From Bacillota bacterium (GTDB lineage: Bacteria; Bacillota; UBA4882; UBA8346), in contig JAEYRX010000066.1 in assembly GCA_023435225.1 (NCBI GenBank), positions 1 through 14,481 of the forward strand: a stretch of DNA of 14,481 nucleotides, given 5' to 3'. Both the position numbers and the translations under genes were made by a program. Under the pieces are notes generated by a model. It had not been told where the DNA came from, searched no databases, and was given only the letters and a program-made list of their open reading frames with translations. How positions within the stretch are numbered: the first letter of the stretch is position 1; each line of letters begins with the position of its first letter. Of the stretch, positions 6,017-13,753 are shown piece by piece.

Positions 6017-6773
6017 TTATATCCGCCGTGATTCATTTGTGCATAAACTTAATCCTTTAACCAAATTATTATGGTCACTACTGGTAATGATGTTAAGCTT
6101 TGTTTTTAAGGATCCGCTGGTGTTGGCTTTATTATTTTTATCAGTGGTCTTAGTGGCTTTTTTTGCTAAAATATTAAAAGAAATGCTGCCTGTTTTTAGA
6201 GGATTGTTGTTTTTTGCGCTTTTTTTTCTGGCCTTTCAGATATTTTTTATCTCCGAAGGAAAAACCTTGTTTGCTTTAATCCCTAATACTAATATTCTAA
6301 GGATTACGGATCAAGGAGTAATTATGTCGCTGGCTTTAGGTGTTCGTTTAATGGTGATAGCCTCCAGTTTCCCAATTTTATTGGCTACAACCCAGGTAAA
6401 AGACTTAGTGATAATGCTGGTAGAAAAGATAAAAATTCCTTATACATATGCCTTTATGTTTATTACTTCCCTCCGGTTTATTCCGACTTTTATGAATGAA
6501 ATGGAACAGATCGTACAAGCCCAATGTTCCAGGGCTCACCGTTTGGATGGGCGTAATTTCTTGACCAAGTTCTTTTCAATTTGCCCCTTAGCTATCCCGC
6601 TAATGATTACTTCGGTAAAAAAAGCCGAGCGGTTGGCGATTTCTATGGAAACCCGGGGGTTTGGAGTTGGAAAACGCACATATTTGCATCGAAATAAATT
6701 TACTACGGTTGATTTGTTAATCAATATAGCTTTAGTAGTATTTGTAGGAATAAGTTTATATTTGACTATTTAA
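6000..6773 (+). CDS. ecfT: ECF transporter transmembrane component EcfT
   Basis: A 257-residue integral membrane protein that couples the ATPases to the S component. Hydrophobic segments lie at about 22-37, 39-56, 66-84, 105-130, 147-160 and 236-256. The two cytoplasmic coupling motifs are present but varied: AQCSRAHRLD (174-183) where an Ala-Arg-Gly type motif is usual, and SMETRGFG (215-222), close to the consensus ALEARGFG. The start ATG 6000 lies inside the end of the second ATPase gene, so translation is coupled. With trpP and two ATPases this completes an ECF transporter encoded in one place. No clear terminator follows. Confidence 0.88.
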   Translation: MSIVANYIRRDSFVHKLNPLTKLLWSLLVMMLSFVFKDPLVLALLFLSVVLVAFFAKILKEMLPVFRGLLFFALFFLAFQIFFISEGKTLFALIPNTNILRITDQGVIMSLALGVRLMVIASSFPILLATTQVKDLVIMLVEKIKIPYTYAFMFITSLRFIPTFMNEMEQIVQAQCSRAHRLDGRNFLTKFFSICPLAIPLMITSVKKAERLAISMETRGFGVGKRTYLHRNKFTTVDLLINIALVVFVGISLYLTI

Positions 6774-6971
6774 TAATAAACGGCATATCAAAGTCCAACA
6801 TACATCTGTTATTATCCCGCAGAGGCGCTGAGGCGGGGAGAAAAACAAGAACATAATATCAATTATTTTTTTAACTCTGCGTCTCGGCGCGAGTTAATAT
6901 CCTTAATAAAAAGGAATCCTCATTTAAATCGCGAATATAGCACTTCAATGAATAAACCGAGGTGACCTTTG
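6774..6971. repeat. ecfT-iorA intergenic gap with short inverted repeat
   Basis: A 7-bp inverted repeat TTAACTC (6871-6877) / GAGTTAA (6891-6897) encloses a GC-rich loop (TGCGTCTCGGCGC). It lies about 40 bases after another GC-rich patch (6816-6839) of similar GCAGAGGCGCTGAGGC words. This looks like decayed dispersed repeat sequence. The T run precedes the hairpin, so it is not a plus-strand terminator. I saw no confident promoter for iorA here, although a gap of this size leaves room for one. Confidence 0.35.
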
Positions 6972-8768
6972 TTGGCTAAAAAATTACTAATGGGGAATGA
7001 GGCGATCGCCCGTGGCGCGGTTGAAGCAGGCTTAAATTTGGCAACTGCTTATCCCGGGACCCCATCCTCAGAAATAGTGGGAACCTTGGCTGAATGGTCA
7101 AGGGATTTTGGTTTTTATGCTGAATGGTCGGTCAATGAGAAAGTAGCACTAGAGGTAGCAGCTGGAGCTGCTTATACCGGGGCTTATACTTTGGTGGCCA
7201 TGAAGCAAGTAGGTTTAAACGTCGCTAGTGACCCTTTGATGAGTTTGGCTTATATTGGCGTCAAAGGAGCAATGGTGGTAGTAGTGGCGGATGATCCCGG
7301 TCCGCATTCTTCGCAAACCGAACAAGATACCCGGGTTTTTGCCAAATTTGCCAAATTACCTGTATTTGATCCGTCTTCTCCGGAAGAGGCATTGGCAATG
7401 ACTAAAGCGGCATTTGCATTATCTCATCGATACCAAACACCGGTCTTTTTACGTCCTACCACTAGAGTCTGCCATGCTACTGCCGGTATTGAAAATGATA
7501 TTATTCAAGAGAACAAACCTGTTGGGTTTGTCAAAGATCCTAAGTGGGTAATTTTCCCTCGTTTATCTTATCTAAATCATCAGAAATTGGAAGAACAATT
7601 AATCAAACTTAGTAATGATTTCAGCGCCGGCCCCTGGAACCCAATTAAACCGGGAAACCGCTTTGGCATTGTTGCCGGAGGTATTTCTTATCTTTATGTA
7701 ATGGAAGCGGTTGAACGCTTAAAACTCAATCCTACCATTTTAAAGATTGGGACGCCTCATCCGGCGCCGGTAAATAAAATTGCTGACTTCTTAGAGATGG
7801 TAGATGAAGTTTTAGTGGTTGAGGAGCTAGATCCGGTTATTGAAGAAAATATTATTACTATCGCAGGTAAATCCGGCTTTAAAGGTGTAATTCACGGTAA
7901 GAATTCCGGAGATTTGCCCAGAGCCGGTGAATATAATATTGATCTTATCATTAAGACTATCTCCAATATATTGAACTTGAAGAATGGAACCGTTAATCTT
8001 TCCTTGAATAAAGAAGCGCCGGAATTACCTGTCAGACCCCCGGTCCTATGCGCCGGCTGCCCTCACCGGGCGGCTTTTTATGCGGTAAAGGCTGCTACTA
8101 AAGGTAGCGATGCGATTTATACCGGAGATATCGGATGCTATACGCTAGGAAATGCTCCGCCACTTTCAATGGTAGATACTTGTTTGTGTATGGGAGCTGG
8201 GTTGACAATTGCCCAAGGTCTTCAACAAATGGACCCTAATCGACCTGTTTTTGCCTTTATCGGGGATTCTACTTTTTTTCATACCGGGATACCCGGAGTT
8301 ATCAATGCGGTTTATAACAATCATCCTATAAAAATAGTGTTGCTGGATAATAGCACTACCGCTATGACCGGACATCAACCGCATCCCGGTATGGGACGGA
8401 CTGCGGTTGGTTCTCCGACGGCCGCTATCGATCCGGTAGCAGTTATTAAAGCTTGTGGCGTTCAATTTGTCGAAACAATCAATCCGCTGGAATTTAAAAA
8501 TACTGTAGCTTTAATTAAACGAGCTCTTGAATTTCCCGGAGTAGCCGCTTTGGTATTAAAGGCTCCTTGTGCTGCAATTACTAAATCAAAACGCCGGTTC
8601 CAAATCGATCATACTCTATGTAATAATTGCCGTCGTTGTATTCGGGAACTCGGCTGTCCGGCGTTTTTGGTCGAAGATAAGCCCCAAATCAGTTCAGCCT
8701 GTCACGGATGCGGTTTATGCAGTCAGATTTGTAGTGTAGGCGCAGTGAAGGAAGTGATTCCGGAATGA
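6972..8768 (+). CDS. iorA: Indolepyruvate:ferredoxin oxidoreductase, alpha subunit
   Basis: The catalytic subunit of IOR, which converts aryl pyruvates (indolepyruvate, phenylpyruvate) plus CoA to aryl-acetyl-CoA and CO2, reducing ferredoxin; the reaction is reversible. Positions counted from the upstream TTG at 6969: N-terminal pyrimidine-binding domain starting KLLMGNEAIARGAVEAG with TAYPGTPSSEI (26-36), LCAGCPHR (360-367), TPP/metal-binding GDIGCYTLG (387-395) and FIGDSTFFHTGIPG (430-443), then a C-terminal ferredoxin domain. Its two cluster motifs are intact: C551-C554-C557-C563 (CX2CX2CX5C, usual for IorA) and C578-C581-C584-C588. Normal length, about 600 residues. The start is TTG; there are two in a row, and 6972 is better spaced from GAGGTGA (6959-6965) than 6969. 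The stop overlaps iorB by ATGA. Confidence 0.92.
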   Translation: MAKKLLMGNEAIARGAVEAGLNLATAYPGTPSSEIVGTLAEWSRDFGFYAEWSVNEKVALEVAAGAAYTGAYTLVAMKQVGLNVASDPLMSLAYIGVKGAMVVVVADDPGPHSSQTEQDTRVFAKFAKLPVFDPSSPEEALAMTKAAFALSHRYQTPVFLRPTTRVCHATAGIENDIIQENKPVGFVKDPKWVIFPRLSYLNHQKLEEQLIKLSNDFSAGPWNPIKPGNRFGIVAGGISYLYVMEAVERLKLNPTILKIGTPHPAPVNKIADFLEMVDEVLVVEELDPVIEENIITIAGKSGFKGVIHGKNSGDLPRAGEYNIDLIIKTISNILNLKNGTVNLSLNKEAPELPVRPPVLCAGCPHRAAFYAVKAATKGSDAIYTGDIGCYTLGNAPPLSMVDTCLCMGAGLTIAQGLQQMDPNRPVFAFIGDSTFFHTGIPGVINAVYNNHPIKIVLLDNSTTAMTGHQPHPGMGRTAVGSPTAAIDPVAVIKACGVQFVETINPLEFKNTVALIKRALEFPGVAALVLKAPCAAITKSKRRFQIDHTLCNNCRRCIRELGCPAFLVEDKPQISSACHGCGLCSQICSVGAVKEVIPE

Positions 8769-9361
8769 ATAACAAACTTGATATTATTATTACCGGAGTA
8801 GGCGGTCAAGGGACGGTATTAGCCTCACGTGTTTTAGCTCAAACAGCTTTAAATGCCGGGCTTTTTGCCAGAACTTCCGAGACCATCGGAATGGCCCAAA
8901 GAGAGGGATCTGTTCAAAGTCACGTAAGAATCGGCGCTGCTGATTACGGCCCCTTAATAGGAGAACGCAAGGCTGATATTCTGCTTGGTTTTGAACCGGC
9001 CGAAACACAACGGGCTTGTAACTTAGTTAAACCCGACGGCTTTGGATTGGTAAATATCCACTCTATACAGCCGGTAACGGTGACATTAGGAACTTCAGCT
9101 TATCCTTTGGAAGCAATTCAAAATTATTTATGTTCACTTCCGATAAAAATGATTTTTTTAGATGCATTTAAACTAGCAACAGTAGCTGGTAGTTTTAAAA
9201 CCGTAAATTCGGTGATGTTGGGAGCATTATCAGCTTCAGGGTTGCTTCCTTTTGATAAAAATGAGTTAAAAAAAGTATTGTTGGAAATGGTCCCGGAACG
9301 GGCTAAAGAGATAAATGAACGTGCCTTTGAAATGGGAAACGAAATTTCAGTTAATAGTTGA
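8765..9361 (+). CDS. iorB: Indolepyruvate:ferredoxin oxidoreductase, beta subunit
   Basis: A 198-residue gamma-domain subunit of the 2-oxoacid:ferredoxin oxidoreductase family; it completes the IorAB enzyme. The glycine-rich GVGGQGTVLASRVLA (11-25) and the conserved GMAQREGSVQSHVRIG (42-57) are diagnostic. Length matches the family. ATG 8765 overlaps the iorA stop, so the two chains should be made in equal amounts. The final residues SVNS and the stop codon are encoded by a tandem heptamer repeat (from 9349), so the natural C-terminus may have been altered slightly by repeat expansion. Confidence 0.92.
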   Translation: MNNKLDIIITGVGGQGTVLASRVLAQTALNAGLFARTSETIGMAQREGSVQSHVRIGAADYGPLIGERKADILLGFEPAETQRACNLVKPDGFGLVNIHSIQPVTVTLGTSAYPLEAIQNYLCSLPIKMIFLDAFKLATVAGSFKTVNSVMLGALSASGLLPFDKNELKKVLLEMVPERAKEINERAFEMGNEISVNS

Positions 9362-9383
9362 TAGTTTAAAGTTAATAGTTAAA
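9349..9383. repeat. Degenerate tandem heptamer (AGTTAAT-type), five units
   Basis: Five adjacent 7-mers: AGTTAAT, AGTTGAT, AGTTTAA, AGTTAAT, AGTTAAA. The repeat begins inside the last codons of iorB and supplies its stop codon. A related two-unit heptamer follows at 9419-9432. Confidence 0.6.
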
Positions 9384-9418
9384 AACATATATATTTAGCT
9401 TTTCATATTATTGGTTTT

Positions 9419-9432
9419 AATTGTCAATTGTC
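9419..9432. repeat. Two tandem AATTGTC heptamers
   Basis: AATTGTC occurs twice without a break just upstream of the phenylacetate-CoA ligase gene. It is short and would be unremarkable alone, but it matches the 7-nt periodicity seen at four other places in the window. Confidence 0.35.
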
Positions 9433-9459
9433 ACCTGATTTAAGTGGAGGTTAGATGAG

Positions 9460-10770
9460 ATGATTAACAAGGAAATCGCAGTTGAGCATCAGGACTTACA
9501 TAATCCTGATTATTTAAAGCTAGTGGAGAATGGAGCTTCGGAGTTTCTTGATGGAGCTCTGAAAAAGTTGGTATCCAGAGTTGTGACCAATAGTCCTTTT
9601 TATCAACGCAAATATAAACAATTAGAACTTGATACCGCAAAATTTAAAGGAAATGAAGATTTTATTAAATTGCCTTTTACCACCAAAGAAGAACTCCGAG
9701 AGGTTTATCCTCTGGGCCTTCAAGCAGTACTGGATCGCGAAGTAGTCAGGATCCACTCTTCTTCCGGTACAACGGGACAGGCGATTATTATTCCATATAC
9801 CCGTCACGATGTTCATGATTGGGCTGTAATGTTTGCCCGTTGTTATACTTATGCCGGATTAAACAGAGAGGATCGGGTACAGATCACTCCGGGTTACGGT
9901 TTATGGACTGCCGGCATTGGATTTCAAGCTGGAGTTGAACGAATGGGTGCAATGGCCATTCCAATAGGACCAGGTAATACGGAAAAACAATTACAGATGA
10001 TGATGGACTTAAAATCAACCGTCCTGTGCAGTACGTCTTCTTATGCGTTATTATTAGCCGAAGAAGTCCAGAAGCGGCATTTGAGAGATAAAATTCGTTT
10101 AAAAACCGGGATTATGGGTTCGGAACGCTGGGGCGATAAAATGCGTTCCCGGATTGAAAATGAATTGGGGATTGAAACTTTCGATATATATGGTTTAACC
10201 GAAATATATGGGCCAGGAATTGGAATCGACTGTCAGTTCCATCAAGGGATCCATTATTGGTCGGATTTTCTTTATTTTGAAATAATTGATCCAATTAGCG
10301 GTAAGGTATTGCCTGATGGAGAATTAGGCGAACTGGTAATTACTACTTTATCTAAAGAAGGCGCTCCTCTAGTACGGTACCGGACACGGGATTTAACCAG
10401 GATCATCCCGGGGATCTGCCCATGCGGCAGTGTATATCCAAGAATCGATCGGATCTTAGGCCGTAGTGACGATATGATCAAAATAAAGGGAGTAAACATT
10501 TATCCGGGTCAAATCGAAGATTTGTTAAAAGAAACTCTGGGCGCCAGTAGTGAATATCAAGTCAAGCTTACCAGAATAGAAGCCCGGGATCATATGTTAT
10601 TGAGGGTTGAAGGAGAAACCGGTGTCAATCCGGAGCAACTTCGCGAACTGGTAGGTCTTAATTTTAAAAAGCGGATCGGAATAATTATCGATGTTGAAGT
10701 AGTTCCGATAGGAGCTCTACCCAGGAGCGAAAAAAAATCAAAACGAGTCATTGAGGAAAGAGACATCTAA
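9460..10770 (+). CDS. paaK: Phenylacetate-CoA ligase family (AMP-forming aryl-acetate-CoA ligase)
   Basis: A 436-residue adenylate-forming enzyme of the PaaK family, which activates phenylacetate or related aryl acetates with ATP and CoA to the CoA thioester, AMP and PPi. The P-loop is SSSGTTGQ (100-107); the adenine/acyl pocket is FDIYGLTEIYGPGIG (241-255); YRTRDLT (307-313) carries the ribose-binding Asp; GRSDDMIKIKGVNIYP (334-349) is the hinge region. The C-terminal GALPRSEKKSKRV (418-430) holds the catalytic lysine. CPCG (320-323) is common in this family. GGAGG nine bases upstream sets ATG 9460; a nearer ATG (9455) is out of frame. Next to iorAB its substrate is probably phenylacetate, indoleacetate or hydroxyphenylacetate. 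The stop codon abuts a MITE-like element. Confidence 0.88.
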   Translation: MINKEIAVEHQDLHNPDYLKLVENGASEFLDGALKKLVSRVVTNSPFYQRKYKQLELDTAKFKGNEDFIKLPFTTKEELREVYPLGLQAVLDREVVRIHSSSGTTGQAIIIPYTRHDVHDWAVMFARCYTYAGLNREDRVQITPGYGLWTAGIGFQAGVERMGAMAIPIGPGNTEKQLQMMMDLKSTVLCSTSSYALLLAEEVQKRHLRDKIRLKTGIMGSERWGDKMRSRIENELGIETFDIYGLTEIYGPGIGIDCQFHQGIHYWSDFLYFEIIDPISGKVLPDGELGELVITTLSKEGAPLVRYRTRDLTRIIPGICPCGSVYPRIDRILGRSDDMIKIKGVNIYPGQIEDLLKETLGASSEYQVKLTRIEARDHMLLRVEGETGVNPEQLRELVGLNFKKRIGIIIDVEVVPIGALPRSEKKSKRVIEERDI

Positions 10771-10868
10771 GGAAGCGCTGATTAATTGGATAAGTGACGA
10801 TTTTGCGCTTCGCAAAATGCCTAATGCCGCATATTTGCTCGCACAAAATCGGATTAATCAGCGCTTCC
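10771..10868. mobile_element. 98-bp MITE-like palindromic element, copy 2
   Basis: It is the same length as copy 1 at 3458-3555, with the same 16-bp terminal inverted repeats and 93 of 98 bases identical. An internal perfect hairpin, ATTTTGCG (10800-10807) with CGCAAAAT (10811-10818) around CTT, lies near the middle. It starts on the base after the TAA stop of the ligase gene. Left flank CTAA and right flank CAAA differ at one base, so the 4-bp duplication is decayed or absent. The palindrome may now act as an mRNA 3' end. Confidence 0.82.
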
Positions 10869-10948
10869 CAAAATATTTACTAAATGAAAAAGGTTTTAAA
10901 TACCTAGACGTGGAATAAATTCTCATTATTTTTATTTGGAGGAGTATC

Positions 10949-12361
10949 ATGAAAGCCTGGGGCGGACGTTTTCAGAAAGAAACCGGGGCTTTAATGGATG
11001 ATTTTCATTCATCCATTCATTTTGATTACCGTTTAGCGGAAGAGGATATTCAAGGCAGTATTGCTCATGCAACTATGCTAGGTAATTGCGGAGTTATTTC
11101 TCATGCTGAGGCGGAAAAGATCGTCATTGGCTTAAAGAGAATTTTAGAAAGAGTAAAAACCGGGCAGGTTGAATGGGATGTAGCTGCTGAAGATATTCAT
11201 ATGAATATTGAAAAACTTTTAATCACGGAAATCGGCGAGTTGGGCAAGAAATTACATACAGCCCGTAGCCGCAATGATCAAGTAGCTTTGGATGCCAGAT
11301 TATATACTAGGAAAGAAATAAATCTTATTCAAAATCTTTTAAAAGAATTATTTAAAACAATTTTAGAGATTGCGGCTAGGGAAAAAGAGACAGTTCTGCC
11401 GGGATATACTCATTTACAAAGGGCTCAGCCAATAATTCTGGCTCACCACTTGTTGGCTTATTATGAGATGTTTAAACGGGATTATCAACGTCTTACTGAT
11501 TGTTTACAAAGAGTAAATGTTTCACCATTGGGAGCAGGAGCGTTAGCAGGTACAGGATTTCCAATTAACCGGCAACAAGTGGCCGAAGAGCTAGGACTTA
11601 ACGGGGTTATCCAAAATAGTCTTGATGCGGTTAGCGATCGGGATTTTGTAGCCGAAGTTATTTTTGGTATTTCATTAATTATGATGCATCTTTCCCGCTT
11701 TTGTGAAGAGTTGGTGATTTGGTCTTCCATGGAATTCGGATTCATTGAGATGGATGATGCTTATAGTACCGGTTCCAGTATAATGCCGCAGAAAAAAAAC
11801 CCGGATGTGGCGGAACTAATTCGGGGCAAAACCGGTCGGGTTTACGGGGACTTAATTACAATTTTAACGGTGATGAAAGGTCTGCCTTTGGCTTATAACA
11901 AAGATATGCAAGAAGACAAAGAAGCGCTTTTTGATGCGATTGATACCGTGAAAATTTGTTTGAGTATTTTTATTCCTATGCTTCAGACAATTTCTTTCAA
12001 GCGAGAAAAAATGTTGGAAGCGACTAAAGATGGATATCTTAACGCTACTGATCTGGCCGACTATCTAGTAGCTAAAGGATTGCCGTTTAGATCGGCCCAT
12101 GCAATAGTTGGGAGATTGGTGAAATATTGTATAGATAATAAAAAGCGCCTTGAGGAATTGAGTCTGGAAGAATTCCAGGCTGAGTCATCTTTAATTACCG
12201 AGGACGTCTATGAAGTCTTGGATATCTTAAGAGTAGTTAGTGTACGTAGTTCCGAGGGTGGAACCTCTTTTGAACAAGTTGAGACTAGATTATCAGAGGC
12301 CTTTAAGTGGTTGGATATTATTACTAGGCAACAGGCAACAGGCAACAGGCAACGTGAATAG
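10949..12361 (+). CDS. argH: Argininosuccinate lyase
   Basis: A 470-residue cytosolic enzyme that splits argininosuccinate to arginine and fumarate, the last step of arginine biosynthesis. N-terminal WGGRFQKETGALMDDFHSSI; TARSRNDQVALD (104-115); PGYTHLQRAQP (151-161); and the fumarase-superfamily signature GSSIMPQKKNPD (275-286), whose flexible loop carries the catalytic Ser. All key regions are present. GGAGGAG upstream gives ATG 10949. No argG or other arginine genes flank it here. The last 10 or so residues (RQQATGNRQRE) are encoded by a tandem AGGCAAC repeat and look added to a normal C-terminus ending near WLDII. Confidence 0.95.
   Translation: MKAWGGRFQKETGALMDDFHSSIHFDYRLAEEDIQGSIAHATMLGNCGVISHAEAEKIVIGLKRILERVKTGQVEWDVAAEDIHMNIEKLLITEIGELGKKLHTARSRNDQVALDARLYTRKEINLIQNLLKELFKTILEIAAREKETVLPGYTHLQRAQPIILAHHLLAYYEMFKRDYQRLTDCLQRVNVSPLGAGALAGTGFPINRQQVAEELGLNGVIQNSLDAVSDRDFVAEVIFGISLIMMHLSRFCEELVIWSSMEFGFIEMDDAYSTGSSIMPQKKNPDVAELIRGKTGRVYGDLITILTVMKGLPLAYNKDMQEDKEALFDAIDTVKICLSIFIPMLQTISFKREKMLEATKDGYLNATDLADYLVAKGLPFRSAHAIVGRLVKYCIDNKKRLEELSLEEFQAESSLITEDVYEVLDILRVVSVRSSEGGTSFEQVETRLSEAFKWLDIITRQQATGNRQRE
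12326..12353. repeat. Perfect tandem heptamer AGGCAAC x4 inside argH 3' end
   Basis: Four exact copies of AGGCAAC in a row. Because 7 is not a multiple of 3, the copies are read in successive frames and give a non-repeating peptide tail on ArgH. Confidence 0.85.
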
Positions 12362-12464
12362 TTTTGAAAGTGGCCTTTGTTCCCGGATTGTATGGGTATT
12401 GTTAAATGTTAAAAGACGGGTCGAAACTAGCAAGCTAAAAGTCGACGGTAAATACTCCAGCTTT

Positions 12465-12499
12465 GGACTTCGGACTTTTGACTTTTAGACTTTAGATTA
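12465..12499. repeat. Degenerate tandem heptamer (GGACTTT-type)
   Basis: Consecutive 7-mers GGACTTC, GGACTTT, TGACTTT, TAGACTT, TAGATTA lie in the argH-aspartokinase gap just upstream of the aspartokinase ribosome binding site. The 150-bp gap otherwise holds no gene, and I saw no terminator in it. Confidence 0.5.
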
Positions 12500-12519
12500 A
12501 GATAGCAAGGATGGTAAAG

Positions 12520-13710
12520 ATGCGAATAATAGTACAGAAATTTGGTGGGACCTCAGTAGCTGCCGAAGATGGCAGAACAAAAGCGGTTGCTAAAATAATT
12601 AAAGCTAAAGAAGAAGGTTTTTCGGTAGTAGTAGTCGTTTCTGCTATGGGCCGTAAAGGAGAACCTTATGCAACCGATACTTTGATTCAATTGGTAAAAT
12701 CAATCGACCTGGATGTTTCCCCGCGGGAACTTGATTTACTTATATCTTGCGGTGAAATAATTTCAACTGTCGTAATGGCCCAAACTTTGGAGAAACATGG
12801 GCATCCAGCGGTAGCTTTAAGTGGTGGGCAAGCCGGTATTGTTACTGATAATAATTATGGCGAAGCCCAAATTTTAGGAATAAATCCCGAGAATATGTTG
12901 CAACATCTTGGGGAAGGTAAAATAGTAATTGTGGCCGGATTTCAGGGAATAACCGCCGGCGGAGACATAACTACTTTGGGTAGAGGTGGTTCCGATACTA
13001 CTGCTACTGCTTTAGGATCCGCTTTAGATGCAGAGATTGTAGAGATTTATACCGATGTTGACGGAGTAATGACTGTTGACCCACGAATTATTCCGGAGGC
13101 CAAAATTCTTCGGGAGTTATCTTACCAAGAAATATGTGAAATGGCTAATCACGGAGCTAAAGTAGTTCATCCACGCGCAGTAGCTATAGCCAGAGATAAA
13201 AAAGTCCCGGTTAAAGTTAAAAGTACTTTTTCTGAGGATGGAGGTACCCTAATCTCCGACGGAAAATCTTCCCGGATAATTACGGGAATAGCTCACCAAA
13301 CAGGATTAGGCCGAGTGTTGGTTAAACCGAAGAGCGGTTCTTTAAGCTCTGAGGATTCGGTTAAAGTATTTAAGGTTCTGGCAGAAGCAGGTATAAGTGT
13401 TGATATGAATTCCGTTTCCGCCGGACAAGTAAGTTTTATTGTTAAACAAGAAACGCTGGGTAAAGTTGGGGATCTGTTGTTGCCTTTAGGCTTTCAAGTG
13501 GAATTACTGCCTCATTGTGGTAAAATTGCCTTAATTGGGGTTGGGATGCAGGATGTCCCTGGTATTATGGTCCGGGTGGTTGAAACTCTTCATAAACAAC
13601 ATTTAAAATTGCTTCAGACAGTAGACTCGGAAATAACCATCTCTTGTCTCATCCCGGAAGACGAGGTAGCCCAAGCTATTAAAGTGTTGTATAATGAATT
13701 TGGATTATAA
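12520..13710 (+). CDS. Aspartokinase (monofunctional, with ACT domains)
   Basis: A 396-residue aspartate kinase that phosphorylates aspartate as the first step toward lysine, threonine and methionine. The kinase domain covers about 1-245: KFGGTSVA (7-14), SAMGRKGEPYATD (41-53), SCGEIIST (76-83), GFQGITAGGDITTLGRGGSDTTA (140-162), YTDVDGVMTVDPRI (177-190). Two C-terminal ACT domains (about 262-396) would bind feedback inhibitor; they include AGISVDMNSVS (290-300) and GVGMQDVPGIM (340-350). An ATG at 12511 is in frame, but the only ribosome-binding sequence (AAGG, 12507-12510) touches it; ATG 12520 has proper spacing from AGGATGG and gives the family-typical MRIIVQKFGG start. Which isozyme (lysine-, threonine- or DAP-sensitive) cannot be read here. 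Confidence 0.93.
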   Translation: MRIIVQKFGGTSVAAEDGRTKAVAKIIKAKEEGFSVVVVVSAMGRKGEPYATDTLIQLVKSIDLDVSPRELDLLISCGEIISTVVMAQTLEKHGHPAVALSGGQAGIVTDNNYGEAQILGINPENMLQHLGEGKIVIVAGFQGITAGGDITTLGRGGSDTTATALGSALDAEIVEIYTDVDGVMTVDPRIIPEAKILRELSYQEICEMANHGAKVVHPRAVAIARDKKVPVKVKSTFSEDGGTLISDGKSSRIITGIAHQTGLGRVLVKPKSGSLSSEDSVKVFKVLAEAGISVDMNSVSAGQVSFIVKQETLGKVGDLLLPLGFQVELLPHCGKIALIGVGMQDVPGIMVRVVETLHKQHLKLLQTVDSEITISCLIPEDEVAQAIKVLYNEFGL

Positions 13711-13715
13711 TTTTC

Positions 13716-13753
13716 TTAGGCATTAGGCATTAGGCATTAGGCATTAGGCATTA
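13716..13753. repeat. Tandem heptamer TTAGGCA x5 at the composition break
   Basis: Five exact TTAGGCA units (13716-13750) plus TTA. It follows the aspartokinase stop by five bases, and very GC-rich DNA begins immediately after it. The reverse complement supplies the last codons and stop of the gltD frame. The related word GGCATTAGGCATT also occurs inside the 98-bp MITE (reverse strand of copy 2). Confidence 0.85.

Noticed and set aside
6871..6897. Hairpin after ecfT as a terminator
   Set aside because: The T run precedes the stem instead of following it, and the stem has only seven AT-rich pairs with a 13-nt loop.
10911..10925. Possible ArgR operator upstream of argH (TGGAATAAATTCTCA)
   Set aside because: It has an inner GAAT/ATTC symmetry somewhat like an ARG box, but it is short and mismatched, and AT-rich DNA yields such sites often. 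A motif scan with a lineage-specific ArgR matrix would decide.
12240..12488. 82-codon open frame over the end of argH
   Set aside because: Shadow frame across the argH 3' end and the heptamer repeats, with no start signal or family resemblance.
9349..13753. CRISPR array
   Set aside because: The tandem heptamers are contiguous with no spacers, and no cas gene is present.
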